Shown here piece by piece: positions 17,910 through 25,118 of a DNA stretch of 64,000 bases (position 1 is its first letter; each line of letters opens with the position of its first letter). The stretch covers positions 7,161 through 71,160 of the forward strand of contig CAJMPJ010000014.1 in the NCBI GenBank assembly GCA_905215155.1, given 5' to 3'. Under the pieces are notes generated by a model. That model was not told where the DNA came from. It made no database searches and saw only the letters and a program-made list of their open reading frames with translations. Origin of the DNA: an uncultured bacterium (GTDB taxonomy: Bacteria > Bacillota > Clostridia > Lachnospirales > Lachnospiraceae). The translations under genes and the position numbers were made by a program.

Positions 17910-18077
17910 TTATAAATGATCTGGATACATCTCTTTTAAAAGAGCTTGTTTTTGATAATTGGGACAAGAAAGCTGTTTTAAATACTGCAGGACAGCCTGA
18001 TTATGAATGAGTGCTGCTTTTTTCCCCAAATCTTTTTGATCCGCTTCTGCTTTGGGGTAGTGTACGATCATATTCAT
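17910..18077 (-). CDS. Small hypothetical protein in skin element
   Basis: 55 residues on the minus strand (ATG at 18077-18075; a second ATG at 18071). The sequence starts MNMIVHYPKAEADQ and is Lys/Gln/Ala-rich and probably helical. It contains a single Cys in KQLSCPNYQKQALLKE. A promoter-like pair lies just upstream, but there is no clear ribosome site. It lies in the otherwise gene-free interval 17828-18191 between the cargo gene and the recombinase. Small basic proteins next to large serine recombinases can act as directionality factors, as CD1234 does for the C. difficile skin; that role is a guess here. Confidence 0.45.
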   Translation of the reverse strand: MNMIVHYPKAEADQKDLGKKAALIHNQAVLQYLKQLSCPNYQKQALLKEMYPDHL

Positions 18078-18102
18078 GATAAATGCTTTCGGAAATATAG
18101 TT

Positions 18103-18131
18103 ATTATAATGTATGAGGTTCTGCGTGTCCG
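18103..18131 (-). promoter_or_regulatory. Putative promoter of the small skin ORF
   Basis: Minus strand: CGGACA (18131-18126), 17-bp spacer, TATAAT (18108-18103). Leader would be only about 20 nt. Confidence 0.4.
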
Positions 18132-18191
18132 GTATGTTTGCGGAACGGAGTTTTGGGGAAAGAGAGCATTTGACAGCAGGGAGGCATAGCA

Positions 18192-19859
18192 ATGGAAAAG
18201 AACCAACCGTTTGCAATCTATTCTAGAAAATCCAAATTTACAGGAAAAGGAGAAAGCATTGGAAATCAGATTGAGCTGTGCAGACAATATATTTCCTCGC
18301 ACTATGGAGAAGATTCTGCCAATCGTGCTTACGTCTATGAGGATGAAGGCTTTTCGGGAGGCAACTTAGACCGCCCTCAGTTTCAAATCATGATGCAGGA
18401 TGCGAAAAAAAAGAAGTTTACAGCCATTGTCTGCTACCGGCTGGACAGAATCAGCCGTAACATCGGTGACTTTGCCAGTTTGATCGAAGAACTCAATGAG
18501 CTTCACATAGCCTTTATTTCCATCAAAGAGCAGTTTGACACCTCATCCCCCATGGGCAGGGCCATGATGTATATTGCTTCTGTTTTTTCCCAGTTGGAGC
18601 GGGAAACCATTGCAGAACGTATCCGGGATAATATGCATGAGCTTTCCAAAAGCGGAAGATGGCTGGGGGGCAATACTCCCACCGGTTATAAGTCTGAAAG
18701 CATTTCCTCCGTAACCATTGAGGGAAAGGTAAAGAAAGCGTATCACCTGAAGCTGATTCCGGAAGAAGCAAAGCTGGTACGGACAATCTATGACAAGTTT
18801 CTGGAAACCGGTTCTCTTACAAAAACAGAAACATATCTGCTTCAAAACGGATATAAAACAAAATATAACCGCCAGTTCAGCCGTTTTGCCATAAAAGGAA
18901 TCTTAACCAATCCAGTCTATATGGTGGCTGATCCTGAGGCTTTTACATATCTGAAAGAAAAAAAGGTGGCTTTGTTTGCGGAGGAAAAGGAATTTGACGG
19001 TTCCTCCGGTGTGATTGCCTATAACCGTACCCTGCAAAAGCCGGGAAAGTCCCATGAGATGAAAGACATGGAGGAATGGATCGTAGCCGTTGGAAAGCAT
19101 GAGGGTATAATCCCGGGAGCTTTGTGGGTTAATGTCCAGAAAATGCTGGACAGGAATAAATCAAAAAACTACCGGAAGCCACGCAGCAATGTGGCACTGA
19201 TGTCCGGTATTTTGTTTTGCGGAGCATGTGGAGATTATATGCGGCCAAAGCTTTCGGGACGGTTTAATTCTAAAGGGGAGCAGATCTATTCTTATTTATG
19301 CTCCACAAAGGAAAAAAGCCGCATGGTGTGCTGCCGCATGAATAACCCCAATGGAAATGCTCTGGATCAACTGGTTCTTGAGGAAATTAAAAATATTTCT
19401 GAAGATCAGAAGGAATTTCAGCTGCAGCTGAATCAGATCAGAAAAATTTTTAAAGAGGATAAGGAAGAGATGGAATCCCATATCCAGCGTCTGAAGGAGG
19501 AATCAGAAAATGTGGAGGCTGAAATCTCAGGTCTTGTATCTTCCCTGAAAAAAGCCGGGGGGACCGCTGCAGAAGAATATATTGTAAAGCAGATTGAAGA
19601 ACTCCATCAAAAGAAAGAAACAAACCGTCAGAGATTAGCAGAACTGGAAGCAGCAGCGGTAAGCAAAGAACTATCCGACCTGGAATTTGAACTTGTAAAG
19701 CAGACCTTGGTATCCTTTCAAAGTACCGTAGATATTATGGATGTAGAGCAGAAGCGTATGGCGGTCCGGGCACTGGTGAAAAAGGCAGTATGGGATGGGA
19801 AGAACCTACATCTGTATTACTTTGGAGCAGAGGAGCCGCAGGGAGACCATAGCAAATGA
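18192..19859 (+). CDS. Large serine recombinase of the skin element
   Basis: 555 residues. Resolvase catalytic domain: nucleophile Ser in AIYSRKS (about residue 11), QIELCRQYI, YRLDRISRN and ERETIAERIRDNM. Then a recombinase domain (TPTGYK... region), a zinc ribbon with Cys pairs CGACG and CCRMN, and a long coiled coil (about 390-500). This is the SpoIVCA-type enzyme expected to excise the element and join sigK. GGGAGG lies 7 nt before the ATG. The gene runs in the same direction as sigK, and its stop TGA is formed by the AATGA of the right junction. Confidence 0.95.
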   Translation: MEKNQPFAIYSRKSKFTGKGESIGNQIELCRQYISSHYGEDSANRAYVYEDEGFSGGNLDRPQFQIMMQDAKKKKFTAIVCYRLDRISRNIGDFASLIEELNELHIAFISIKEQFDTSSPMGRAMMYIASVFSQLERETIAERIRDNMHELSKSGRWLGGNTPTGYKSESISSVTIEGKVKKAYHLKLIPEEAKLVRTIYDKFLETGSLTKTETYLLQNGYKTKYNRQFSRFAIKGILTNPVYMVADPEAFTYLKEKKVALFAEEKEFDGSSGVIAYNRTLQKPGKSHEMKDMEEWIVAVGKHEGIIPGALWVNVQKMLDRNKSKNYRKPRSNVALMSGILFCGACGDYMRPKLSGRFNSKGEQIYSYLCSTKEKSRMVCCRMNNPNGNALDQLVLEEIKNISEDQKEFQLQLNQIRKIFKEDKEEMESHIQRLKEESENVEAEISGLVSSLKKAGGTAAEEYIVKQIEELHQKKETNRQRLAELEAAAVSKELSDLEFELVKQTLVSFQSTVDIMDVEQKRMAVRALVKKAVWDGKNLHLYYFGAEEPQGDHSK

Positions 19860-19866
19860 GATCCTA
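19855..19866 (+). other. Right junction of skin element
   Basis: AATGAGATCCTA, 11 of 12 bases identical to 16831-16842. It contains the recombinase stop codon (TGA 19857-19859). Joining at AATGA gives ...ENEILMLLR..., matching the ENEIL of B. subtilis sigma-K; joining at ATCCTA gives ENDIL. Confidence 0.85.
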
Positions 19867-20223
19867 ATGCTTCTTCGTGCAAATAAAAAATATTCAAAAG
19901 AGGTTTCTTTGTTTGAACCCATCGGCGTAGACAAGGATGGAGAGACCGTAAGTCTTGTTGATGTAATTGAAATGGAAAATAAAGAGACTCTGGAAACCAT
20001 TATTTTAAAACAGGATATCAAGGAACTATATCAGGCGTTTGACAGCTGCCTGAAGGAAAATGAAAAAACCATTATTGGCATGCGTTATGGCCTTCACGGT
20101 AAGAAAGAGTATACACAGCGGGAAATTGCCGATTTAATGGGAATATCAAGATCTTATGTTTCAAGACTGGAAAAAAAGGCCCTGGAACGTTTGAGAGCAG
20201 AATTGAAAAAATATGGTGTTTAA
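19855..20223 (+). CDS. sigK: Sporulation sigma factor K, C-terminal half (split gene)
   Basis: The 3' part of sigK, without its own start or ribosome site. From NEILMLLRANKK it carries the end of region 2, then VSLFEPIGVDKDGETVSLVDVI, and region 4 with the helix-turn-helix TQREIADLMGISRSYVSRLEKKALERLR. Fused to the upstream half in frame it gives about 210 residues, the length of a mature sigma-K. In vegetative cells it should be untranslated or give only fragments. A terminator follows. Confidence 0.93.
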   Translation, partial: NEILMLLRANKKYSKEVSLFEPIGVDKDGETVSLVDVIEMENKETLETIILKQDIKELYQAFDSCLKENEKTIIGMRYGLHGKKEYTQREIADLMGISRSYVSRLEKKALERLRAELKKYGV

Positions 20224-20227
20224 AAAG

Positions 20228-20261
20228 CAAAAGCAGGGACAAAGCCGGGTCTCTGCTTTTT
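20228..20261 (+). terminator. Terminator after sigK
   Basis: Stem AAAGCAGGGAC with GTCTCTGCTTT (one G-U pair), then a T-run to 20261. Confidence 0.75.
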
Positions 20262-20294
20262 GCGGTCGGAAAAGATGCGGTTCGGAAAAGATGC

Positions 20295-20323
20295 TTGAAC
20301 CATAATTTTAAATTTGGTACAAT
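20295..20323 (+). promoter_or_regulatory. Promoter of lepB
   Basis: TTGAAC (20295-20300), 17-bp spacer, TACAAT (20318-20323), 33 nt before the start codon. Confidence 0.65.
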
Positions 20324-20356
20324 AGAAAAAACGATCAGGGAAAGGTCAAGCTGAAT

Positions 20357-20905
20357 ATGAAGGAAAATAAGCAGATCAACTGGAAAAAAGAGCTTTTTGA
20401 ATGGATTAAGATTATTGTAATGGCGTCTGCCATCGCTTTTTTCATCAATACATTTATCATTGCCAACAGCAGAGTCCCTACCGGCTCCATGGAGACCACC
20501 ATTATGCCCGGTGACCGGATATTCGGATTCCGGCTGGCTTATAAGTTTGGCGAAGATCCCAAACGGGGCGATATTGTTATCTTTGACCATGAGACAGGAC
20601 CTGGTTTGGAAGAAACCCGTTTAGTAAAGCGGATCATCGGACTTCCGGGAGAGACTGTGGATATCCGGAACAATCGGATTTATATCAATGATTCGGAAAC
20701 TCCTCTCAATGAACCCTATCTGCCGGAGGAGATGGAGACGGAGGACTACCATTTTAAAGTGCCGGAGGGCTGTTATCTCATGCTTGGGGACAATCGGAAT
20801 AATTCTGCTGATGCCAGGTATTGGCCGGACCCGTATGTGCCGGAGGATAAGATTCTTGCCAAGGTTTTGGTCCGGTACTTTCCTGGAATCAAAGTGATTC
20901 ATTGA
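20357..20905 (+). CDS. lepB: Signal peptidase I
   Basis: 182 residues. One N-terminal membrane anchor (about 17-36), then the catalytic block VPTGSMETT with Ser44, PGDRI, the general base in RLVKRIIGLPGE (Lys91), and the box GDNRNNSADARYW. The Ser-Lys distance matches Gram-positive type I signal peptidases, which cleave signal peptides on the outer face of the membrane. AAAGG lies 12 nt before the ATG. Own promoter. Confidence 0.96.
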   Translation: MKENKQINWKKELFEWIKIIVMASAIAFFINTFIIANSRVPTGSMETTIMPGDRIFGFRLAYKFGEDPKRGDIVIFDHETGPGLEETRLVKRIIGLPGETVDIRNNRIYINDSETPLNEPYLPEEMETEDYHFKVPEGCYLMLGDNRNNSADARYWPDPYVPEDKILAKVLVRYFPGIKVIH

Positions 20906-20970
20906 TGTTAAGGGGGCCAAATGAAAGAAGAATGAATATATTAAAAGAAAAAAGGTAAGTTAATTGGCGT

Positions 20971-21591
20971 ATGCGTGATATATTCATTCTGGTGCTTGCA
21001 CTTTCTACAGACAGCTTTGTTGCCAGCGTTGCTTATGGAGCAAACCGGCTCCGCATATCTCCTGCAAAGGTGATCGCAGTCAATCTTATCTGCAGCGGCT
21101 GCCTGGGAGCCGCCCTCATGTTTGGCAATGTACTTCATGGATTGGTACCAGAAACTTTTGCCAAAGGTTTGGGCTTTGCTTGCCTGTTCTTCTTGGGCGT
21201 GATGAAACTTTCGGATTACTTTATTAAAAAATACATCAATCATCATGTGAATGTTCGCAAAGATCTAACATTTTCCATCTCTGGTCTGAGCATCATCATA
21301 AATATTTATGGAAACCCCATTGCAGCGGATTGGGATGAGTCAAAATCCTTATCATGGAAAGAAACTGTGATGTTTTCTCTGGCCATGTCCATTGACAGTC
21401 TGGTGGCAGGAGGTCTATCCGGATTTTTGCTCATATCTCCCGGTATGGCGGCTTTTATATCGCTCCTGGTGGGAATTTCGGTCATGTATCTCGGTCTCTA
21501 TCTGGGGCATGAGCTGGCGGCCAGGAAAAACTGGGATTTGTCCTGGGTCAGCGGCATTTTGTTCTTGTTCCTGGCATTTGGAAAATTGTAA
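20971..21591 (+). CDS. ytaF: Sporulation membrane protein YtaF (MntP-like family)
   Basis: 206 residues with six predicted membrane helices in two homologous halves. The repeated motif of the MntP/YtaF family appears twice: LALSTDSFVASVAYG near the N-terminus and LAMSIDSLVAGGLSG near residue 140, each with a conserved Asp in the membrane. In MntP relatives these take part in metal export; the YtaF branch is linked to sporulation. The ribosome site (AAAGGT) is distant at 14 nt. Confidence 0.85.
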   Translation: MRDIFILVLALSTDSFVASVAYGANRLRISPAKVIAVNLICSGCLGAALMFGNVLHGLVPETFAKGLGFACLFFLGVMKLSDYFIKKYINHHVNVRKDLTFSISGLSIIINIYGNPIAADWDESKSLSWKETVMFSLAMSIDSLVAGGLSGFLLISPGMAAFISLLVGISVMYLGLYLGHELAARKNWDLSWVSGILFLFLAFGKL

Positions 21592-21600
21592 ATAGGGGAT

Positions 21601-21643
21601 TAAAAATGAGGTTTGTCTCTTTTGGGGTTGAACCTCATTTTTA
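21601..21643 (+). terminator. Terminator after ytaF
   Basis: Thirteen-pair stem TAAAAATGAGGTT (21601-21613) with AACCTCATTTTTA (21631-21643). The following promoter starts within it. Confidence 0.75.
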
Positions 21644-21656
21644 AATGCGGTATAAT
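21628..21656 (+). promoter_or_regulatory. Promoter overlapping the terminator stem
   Basis: TTGAAC (21628-21633), 17-bp spacer, TATAAT (21651-21656). The -35 box sits in the loop and 3' arm of the preceding hairpin. The TTGAAC hexamer also occurs at lepB. Confidence 0.6.
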
Positions 21657-21683
21657 CCATATCAAAAACAGGAGTAACCATTG

Positions 21684-22844
21684 ATGCAGTATACCATACC
21701 TCATTATTATAATAAGTTTCACTGTGTGGCAGGAGCCTGTTCCGATACCTGCTGTGCCGGCTGGTCCATTATGATTGATGACCGGTCCAGAAGACGGTAC
21801 CGGACGCAAAAGGGGGAGTTTGGAGAGAGGCTTCGCCGCTCCATTGACTGGAAGAACAACTCTTTTAAGCAGTATAACCGCCGGTGTGCATTTCTAAATA
21901 AGGACAACCTTTGCGATATGTATGTGGAGGCCGGACCGGAGATGCTCTGTAAGACCTGCCGGGATTATCCAAGGCATACGGAAGAATACGAAGGAGCCAG
22001 AGAGAAATCCCTTTCTTTATCCTGTGAAGAGGCGGCGAGACTGATTCTTGGCACAAGGGAGAAGGTCCGTTTTCTGACAAAGGAGGATGACAGGGAAGAA
22101 TCCTATGAAGACTTTGATTTTTTATTGTATACAAAGCTTATGGATTCCAGAGACGTCCTGTTTTCCTTTCTCCAAAACAGGAGCATATCATGCAGCCTGC
22201 GCATGGCCATGGCTCTTGGTCTGACACATGACATCCAAAGAAGGATCAGAAAAGACCGTCTTTATAAGGTTGATGAACTTTTAAAACGGTATGCAGGAGA
22301 AGGGGCAGAAAAGGCAATTGGGGCGAAGCTTGCAGATCGCAGGATAACCGGCCCGGCCCGGTTTGAGAAAATGTTATCCTGGTTTGGTATCTTTCAAAAA
22401 CTGGAAGTTTTAAATGCCGACTGGCCCCGGTACATAGGTACTTTGAAGAAGCTGCTTTTTGACGAAGGGGCTGCTGTTTATGAAGACAACCGTATTTCTT
22501 TTTACCGCTATTTAATAGAAGATGAGGAGCGCAAAAAACAGTGGGAGCTGTGGAGTGAACAGCTTTTGGTGTATTTTGTATTCACTTATTATTGCGGTGC
22601 TGTGTACGATGGACAGCCCTATGCGAAGATGAAGCTTGCCGTGGTAAGCACACTTCTGATTCAGGAAATGGCACAGGCAGTCTTTAAAATGCGGGAAGGC
22701 AGGCTGGACTTTTCCGAATTTGTTCACCTATCCCATCGTTTTTCCAGAGAAGTAGAGCATTCGGACCAGAACTTAAATGCGTTGGACCGTATCTTCTGCA
22801 CGAACTCAAGGTTTGGACTGGATTCCATCCTATCCCTTTTATAG
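21684..22844 (+). CDS. FliB-like lysine-N-methylase (flagellin lysine-N-methylase family)
   Basis: 386 residues. The N-terminal third carries the cysteine cluster of the FliB family: FHCVAGACSDTCCAGW, RCAFLNKDNLCDMY, CKTCRDYPR and SLSCEEAARL. These likely bind a metal or iron-sulfur cluster. FliB methylates flagellin lysines in Salmonella, but no flagellar gene is in this window and the clostridial members may have other protein targets. ATG 21684 lies 9 nt after AGGAG. Confidence 0.82.
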   Translation: MQYTIPHYYNKFHCVAGACSDTCCAGWSIMIDDRSRRRYRTQKGEFGERLRRSIDWKNNSFKQYNRRCAFLNKDNLCDMYVEAGPEMLCKTCRDYPRHTEEYEGAREKSLSLSCEEAARLILGTREKVRFLTKEDDREESYEDFDFLLYTKLMDSRDVLFSFLQNRSISCSLRMAMALGLTHDIQRRIRKDRLYKVDELLKRYAGEGAEKAIGAKLADRRITGPARFEKMLSWFGIFQKLEVLNADWPRYIGTLKKLLFDEGAAVYEDNRISFYRYLIEDEERKKQWELWSEQLLVYFVFTYYCGAVYDGQPYAKMKLAVVSTLLIQEMAQAVFKMREGRLDFSEFVHLSHRFSREVEHSDQNLNALDRIFCTNSRFGLDSILSLL

Positions 22845-22855
22845 GGAGGTGCCTT

Positions 22856-23311
22856 GTGGATCGTACAAAATACATTAATGCAGAAAAGAAACATAAGAGA
22901 ACCAATGTGGGATTTTCCGTTTTACTTTTGAGCTTGTTTGCCGTCTATTGTGCCGTAATGTATGCCATGACAGGCGGTCTGTGTGCATTGAAAGGCTTGA
23001 TTGGAATTCCCTGCCCTGGCTGCGGAGGGACCAGAGCACTTCTTCACCTGGCAAGAGGGGACATATCCGGATGCATAGAATTAAATCCATCGGCGCCCCT
23101 TATTTTTTTATGCCTGCTGAATCAGATTCGAGTAAACTATTTCAACAGAGGAAACAAACAGCTTGCCGGTATATTGCTGTTTGTCAGTGTGGTCATAGCC
23201 CTTGTTTTGTACCTCATCCGGATGAAGCTGTACTTTCCTTATAGGGAGCCTTATGTATTTTATGACAATAGTCTCTTGTGTCGTATTTTAAGGGCATTAC
23301 AGATAAAATAG
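22856..23311 (+). CDS. DUF2752 small membrane protein
   Basis: 151 residues from GTG 22856, 6 nt after GGGAGG. Three predicted membrane segments. The signature IGIPCPGCGGTRALLHLARGD (about residues 44-64) with CPGCG and conserved TR defines DUF2752. The function is unknown; cysteines and location suggest a membrane-embedded redox or metal role, which is a guess. It follows the FliB-like gene by 11 bp, so the two are co-transcribed. Confidence 0.85.
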   Translation: MDRTKYINAEKKHKRTNVGFSVLLLSLFAVYCAVMYAMTGGLCALKGLIGIPCPGCGGTRALLHLARGDISGCIELNPSAPLIFLCLLNQIRVNYFNRGNKQLAGILLFVSVVIALVLYLIRMKLYFPYREPYVFYDNSLLCRILRALQIK

Positions 23312-23351
23312 ACGAAAAATGTAGAAAATTATACCAAATTCAAATAATCTA

Positions 23352-23360
23352 TGATATAAT
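23352..23360 (+). promoter_or_regulatory. Extended -10 promoter
   Basis: TGA directly before TATAAT (23355-23360), no clear -35. It precedes the 96-residue membrane protein gene. Confidence 0.5.
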
Positions 23361-23404
23361 GTTAAACGTTATAAAATATTTAGAGTTTACCAAGGAGGAA
23401 AAGT

Positions 23405-23695
23405 ATGGAAAACGACAACAATGTAAGCTACCAGGGAAGCCAGAATTTCACTCAGGCAGATCCAAACAAAAGTGTAATGACAATGGGAGAGTGGGTGGTC
23501 ACTCTGATTATTACAATGATACCATGTGTTGATATTATCATGCTGCTTATCTGGGCTTTTGGGAACGGCAATGAAAACCGCAAAAATTTCAGCAGGGCCT
23601 TTCTGATTGTTAAAGCAGTCGCCGTTGTTCTTTTTGTTATCTTATATCTGACTATTTTTGCAAGTCTTATTGCAGCAGCTGGAAGCTATTATTAA
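23405..23695 (+). CDS. Small two-helix membrane protein, unknown function
   Basis: 96 residues. A polar Asn/Gln/Ser-rich N-terminus (about 1-25) is followed by two membrane helices (about 29-52 and 68-92) joined by a short loop GNGNENRKNFSRAF. AGGAGG precedes the ATG. Not recognised beyond resembling small clostridial membrane proteins of this size. It has its own promoter and terminator. Confidence 0.75.
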   Translation: MENDNNVSYQGSQNFTQADPNKSVMTMGEWVVTLIITMIPCVDIIMLLIWAFGNGNENRKNFSRAFLIVKAVAVVLFVILYLTIFASLIAAAGSYY

Positions 23696-23725
23696 AAAAA
23701 AGAGGTCTCAGGACCTCTTTTTTAT
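23695..23725. terminator. Bidirectional terminator
   Basis: Twelve-pair stem AAAAAAGAGGTC / GACCTCTTTTTT with a 4-nt loop; serves the small membrane gene and converging lrgB. Confidence 0.88.
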
Positions 23726-23742
23726 TGTCTCTAAATTGTTCA

Positions 23743-24435
23743 TTATAGAAAATTGGCAAAAATAGATGCAAAAACCACCGTACAGAGTCCTGACGTCGCA
23801 ATGGCAAGACTGCTCATGGCACCTTCGATTTCTCCCATTTCCAGAGCTTTTGTAGTTCCTATGGCATGGGCGGAGGAACCGATGGCAATGCCGATGGCTA
23901 CCGGTTCTGTAATATGGAACACCCGGCAGACGGTTTCTGCAATGATATTGCCTAAAATTCCAGTGATAATAATGCTTGCAACGGTAATGGTTACAAAGCC
24001 CTTCATTTCCTCCGAAATCCCCATGGCAATGGCCGTTGTAATGGATTTAGGAAGAAAAGTAACGTATTCCTGGTGATTCAGACCGAATACGGTGGCAAGG
24101 AGCAGTACTGTGACCATCGTGGTAATGACTCCGGTCAGCGTCCCGGCTACAATTGCTTTGGAGTGCTTCTTTAAAAGCTCTATCTGCCGGTACAACGGAA
24201 CGGCCAGGCAAATGGTGGCCGGAGTGAGAAGATAGCTGATGTATTTTGCACTCTGGTTGTAGACTTCATATTTGATCTTAAATACAGATAAAAGAGCCAT
24301 AACAACCACAATAGATATTAAAAGTGGGTTAAAAATAGGGGATTTTAGTTTTCTTTTCAATAAGAGACCCAGCTCATAACTTAATAGACTTACCGCTGCA
24401 CCGAAAAATAAAAAACTGTTAATTGTGTTACTCAT
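23743..24435 (-). CDS. lrgB: LrgB-family antiholin-like membrane protein
   Basis: 230 residues, about seven membrane helices, and the family signature PKSITTAIAMGISEEMKG followed by GIAIGSSAHAIGTTKALEMGEIEGAMS. Acts with the LrgA/CidA-type protein encoded just upstream; their frames overlap by 8 bp. The pair has been tied to control of murein hydrolases and, in other bacteria, to pyruvate or by-product transport. Confidence 0.93.
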   Translation of the reverse strand: MSNTINSFLFFGAAVSLLSYELGLLLKRKLKSPIFNPLLISIVVVMALLSVFKIKYEVYNQSAKYISYLLTPATICLAVPLYRQIELLKKHSKAIVAGTLTGVITTMVTVLLLATVFGLNHQEYVTFLPKSITTAIAMGISEEMKGFVTITVASIIITGILGNIIAETVCRVFHITEPVAIGIAIGSSAHAIGTTKALEMGEIEGAMSSLAIATSGLCTVVFASIFANFL

Positions 24436-24799
24436 TTTCTTTGTCCTTTCTTTTTCTGTCGATCCGAATGAAAAATTGGGTCACTCTGCCGGTAATTGCC
24501 ATAACCACGATCGTAGAAAGCAGGGTTATCACAATAAACGGTACCAGAATGGGTCCAAGGATTCCCCAGGAATCCAAAAGCCCTACGGCCGCCGGAATGA
24601 ACATTACCGGCATGATCTCAATGAGAAAAATACTGGCGTCCTCCACAGCGCATAAAGGTATGATTTTTGTTTTCAGTCCGATTAACATAAGCAGCAAGCC
24701 GTAAATGCTGGCAGGGATAGGAAGAGAAACAAATAAATGAATAATTTCTCCGATTAAGGATATGAAAAGAATTATGCTGAATTGTCTTAAGTATTTCAT
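24428..24799 (-). CDS. CidA/LrgA-family holin-like protein
   Basis: 123 residues with four predicted membrane helices. The family core LPIPASIYGLLLMLIGL is at about residues 26-42, and VGLLDSWG and LVPFIVITLLST follow. CidA and LrgA cannot be told apart safely. GGGAGG lies 7 nt before the start. The promoter on the minus strand is TTGACA-17-TAGGAT. Confidence 0.9.
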   Translation of the reverse strand: MKYLRQFSIILFISLIGEIIHLFVSLPIPASIYGLLLMLIGLKTKIIPLCAVEDASIFLIEIMPVMFIPAAVGLLDSWGILGPILVPFIVITLLSTIVVMAITGRVTQFFIRIDRKRKDKENE

Positions 24800-24843
24800 A
24801 ACTACGCCTCCCGCGTTTTTTGTCGAATTTACAGCTATGGTTT

Positions 24844-24872
24844 ATCCTAAACTTAAATTTACAGCTTGTCAA
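24844..24872 (-). promoter_or_regulatory. Promoter of lrgAB-type operon
   Basis: Minus strand: consensus TTGACA (24872-24867), 17-bp spacer, TAGGAT (24849-24844). Divergent from the folT promoter. Confidence 0.65.
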
Positions 24873-24919
24873 TTAGTTTTAAACCAGAACAAAAAAATAT
24901 TTGCTTTTATAAGAATTTA

Positions 24920-24928
24920 TGATATACT
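24920..24928 (+). promoter_or_regulatory. Extended -10 promoter of the folT riboswitch transcript
   Basis: TGA followed by TATACT (24923-24928); weak -35. Transcription would begin about 25 nt before the aptamer. Confidence 0.5.
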
Positions 24929-24957
24929 GATGGGGTTACAAAATTCAATAAGAAAAG

Positions 24958-25057
24958 TCGCAGAGTAGACTAGTGTGCGTTAAGTGCTGAGTGAACAGGG
25001 AGTTGTCATTCGGACGAAAAGATTTTCTTGCGGTACACAAGTCGCATCCCGCTGCAT
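24958..25057 (+). promoter_or_regulatory. THF riboswitch (folT class)
   Basis: Tetrahydrofolate sensor recognised by its conserved blocks: AGAGTAGACTAGTG near the 5' end, GCGTTAAGTG, the GAACAGGGAGTTGTC segment, ACGAAAAG, and a 3' GCATCCCGCTGC that pairs with the start (GCAG 24960-24963 with CTGC 25052-25055). It precedes the gene for the folate ECF S component. The rest of the 319-bp gap 24800-25118 holds the two divergent promoters and a small AGATA/TATCT stem before the ribosome site. Control is probably at translation because no T-run terminator is visible. Confidence 0.92.
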
Positions 25058-25118
25058 CAGAAGATAGGTCTAATTATCTCCGGTTGTAGTCTGAGGTCTG
25101 CAAAGGAGGTATTTTTTT

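Larger units (their letters stand above)
16836..19859 (+). mobile_element. sigK intervening (skin) element, 3,024 bp
   Basis: DNA between the two halves of sigK. It is bounded by AATGA-N-ATCCTA on both sides and contains a large serine recombinase gene whose stop codon is part of the right junction. Deleting 3,024 bp (distance between equivalent junction bases 16831 and 19855) restores one continuous frame. Contents: terminator, cytochrome b5-like repeat gene, small minus-strand ORF, recombinase. Expected to be cut out in the mother cell late in sporulation. Known skins in B. subtilis (about 48 kb) and C. difficile (about 15 kb) are far larger. Confidence 0.93.

Noticed and set aside
18068..18097. 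Sigma-E-like -35 (TCATATT at 18068) upstream of the recombinase
   Set aside because: The -35 matches well but no acceptable -10 lies 14-15 bp downstream, so I do not call a mother-cell promoter.
19795..19854. ATG 19795 as the start of the C-terminal sigK half
   Set aside because: It lies inside the recombinase gene in another frame without a ribosome site; the real amino end comes from the distant 5' half.
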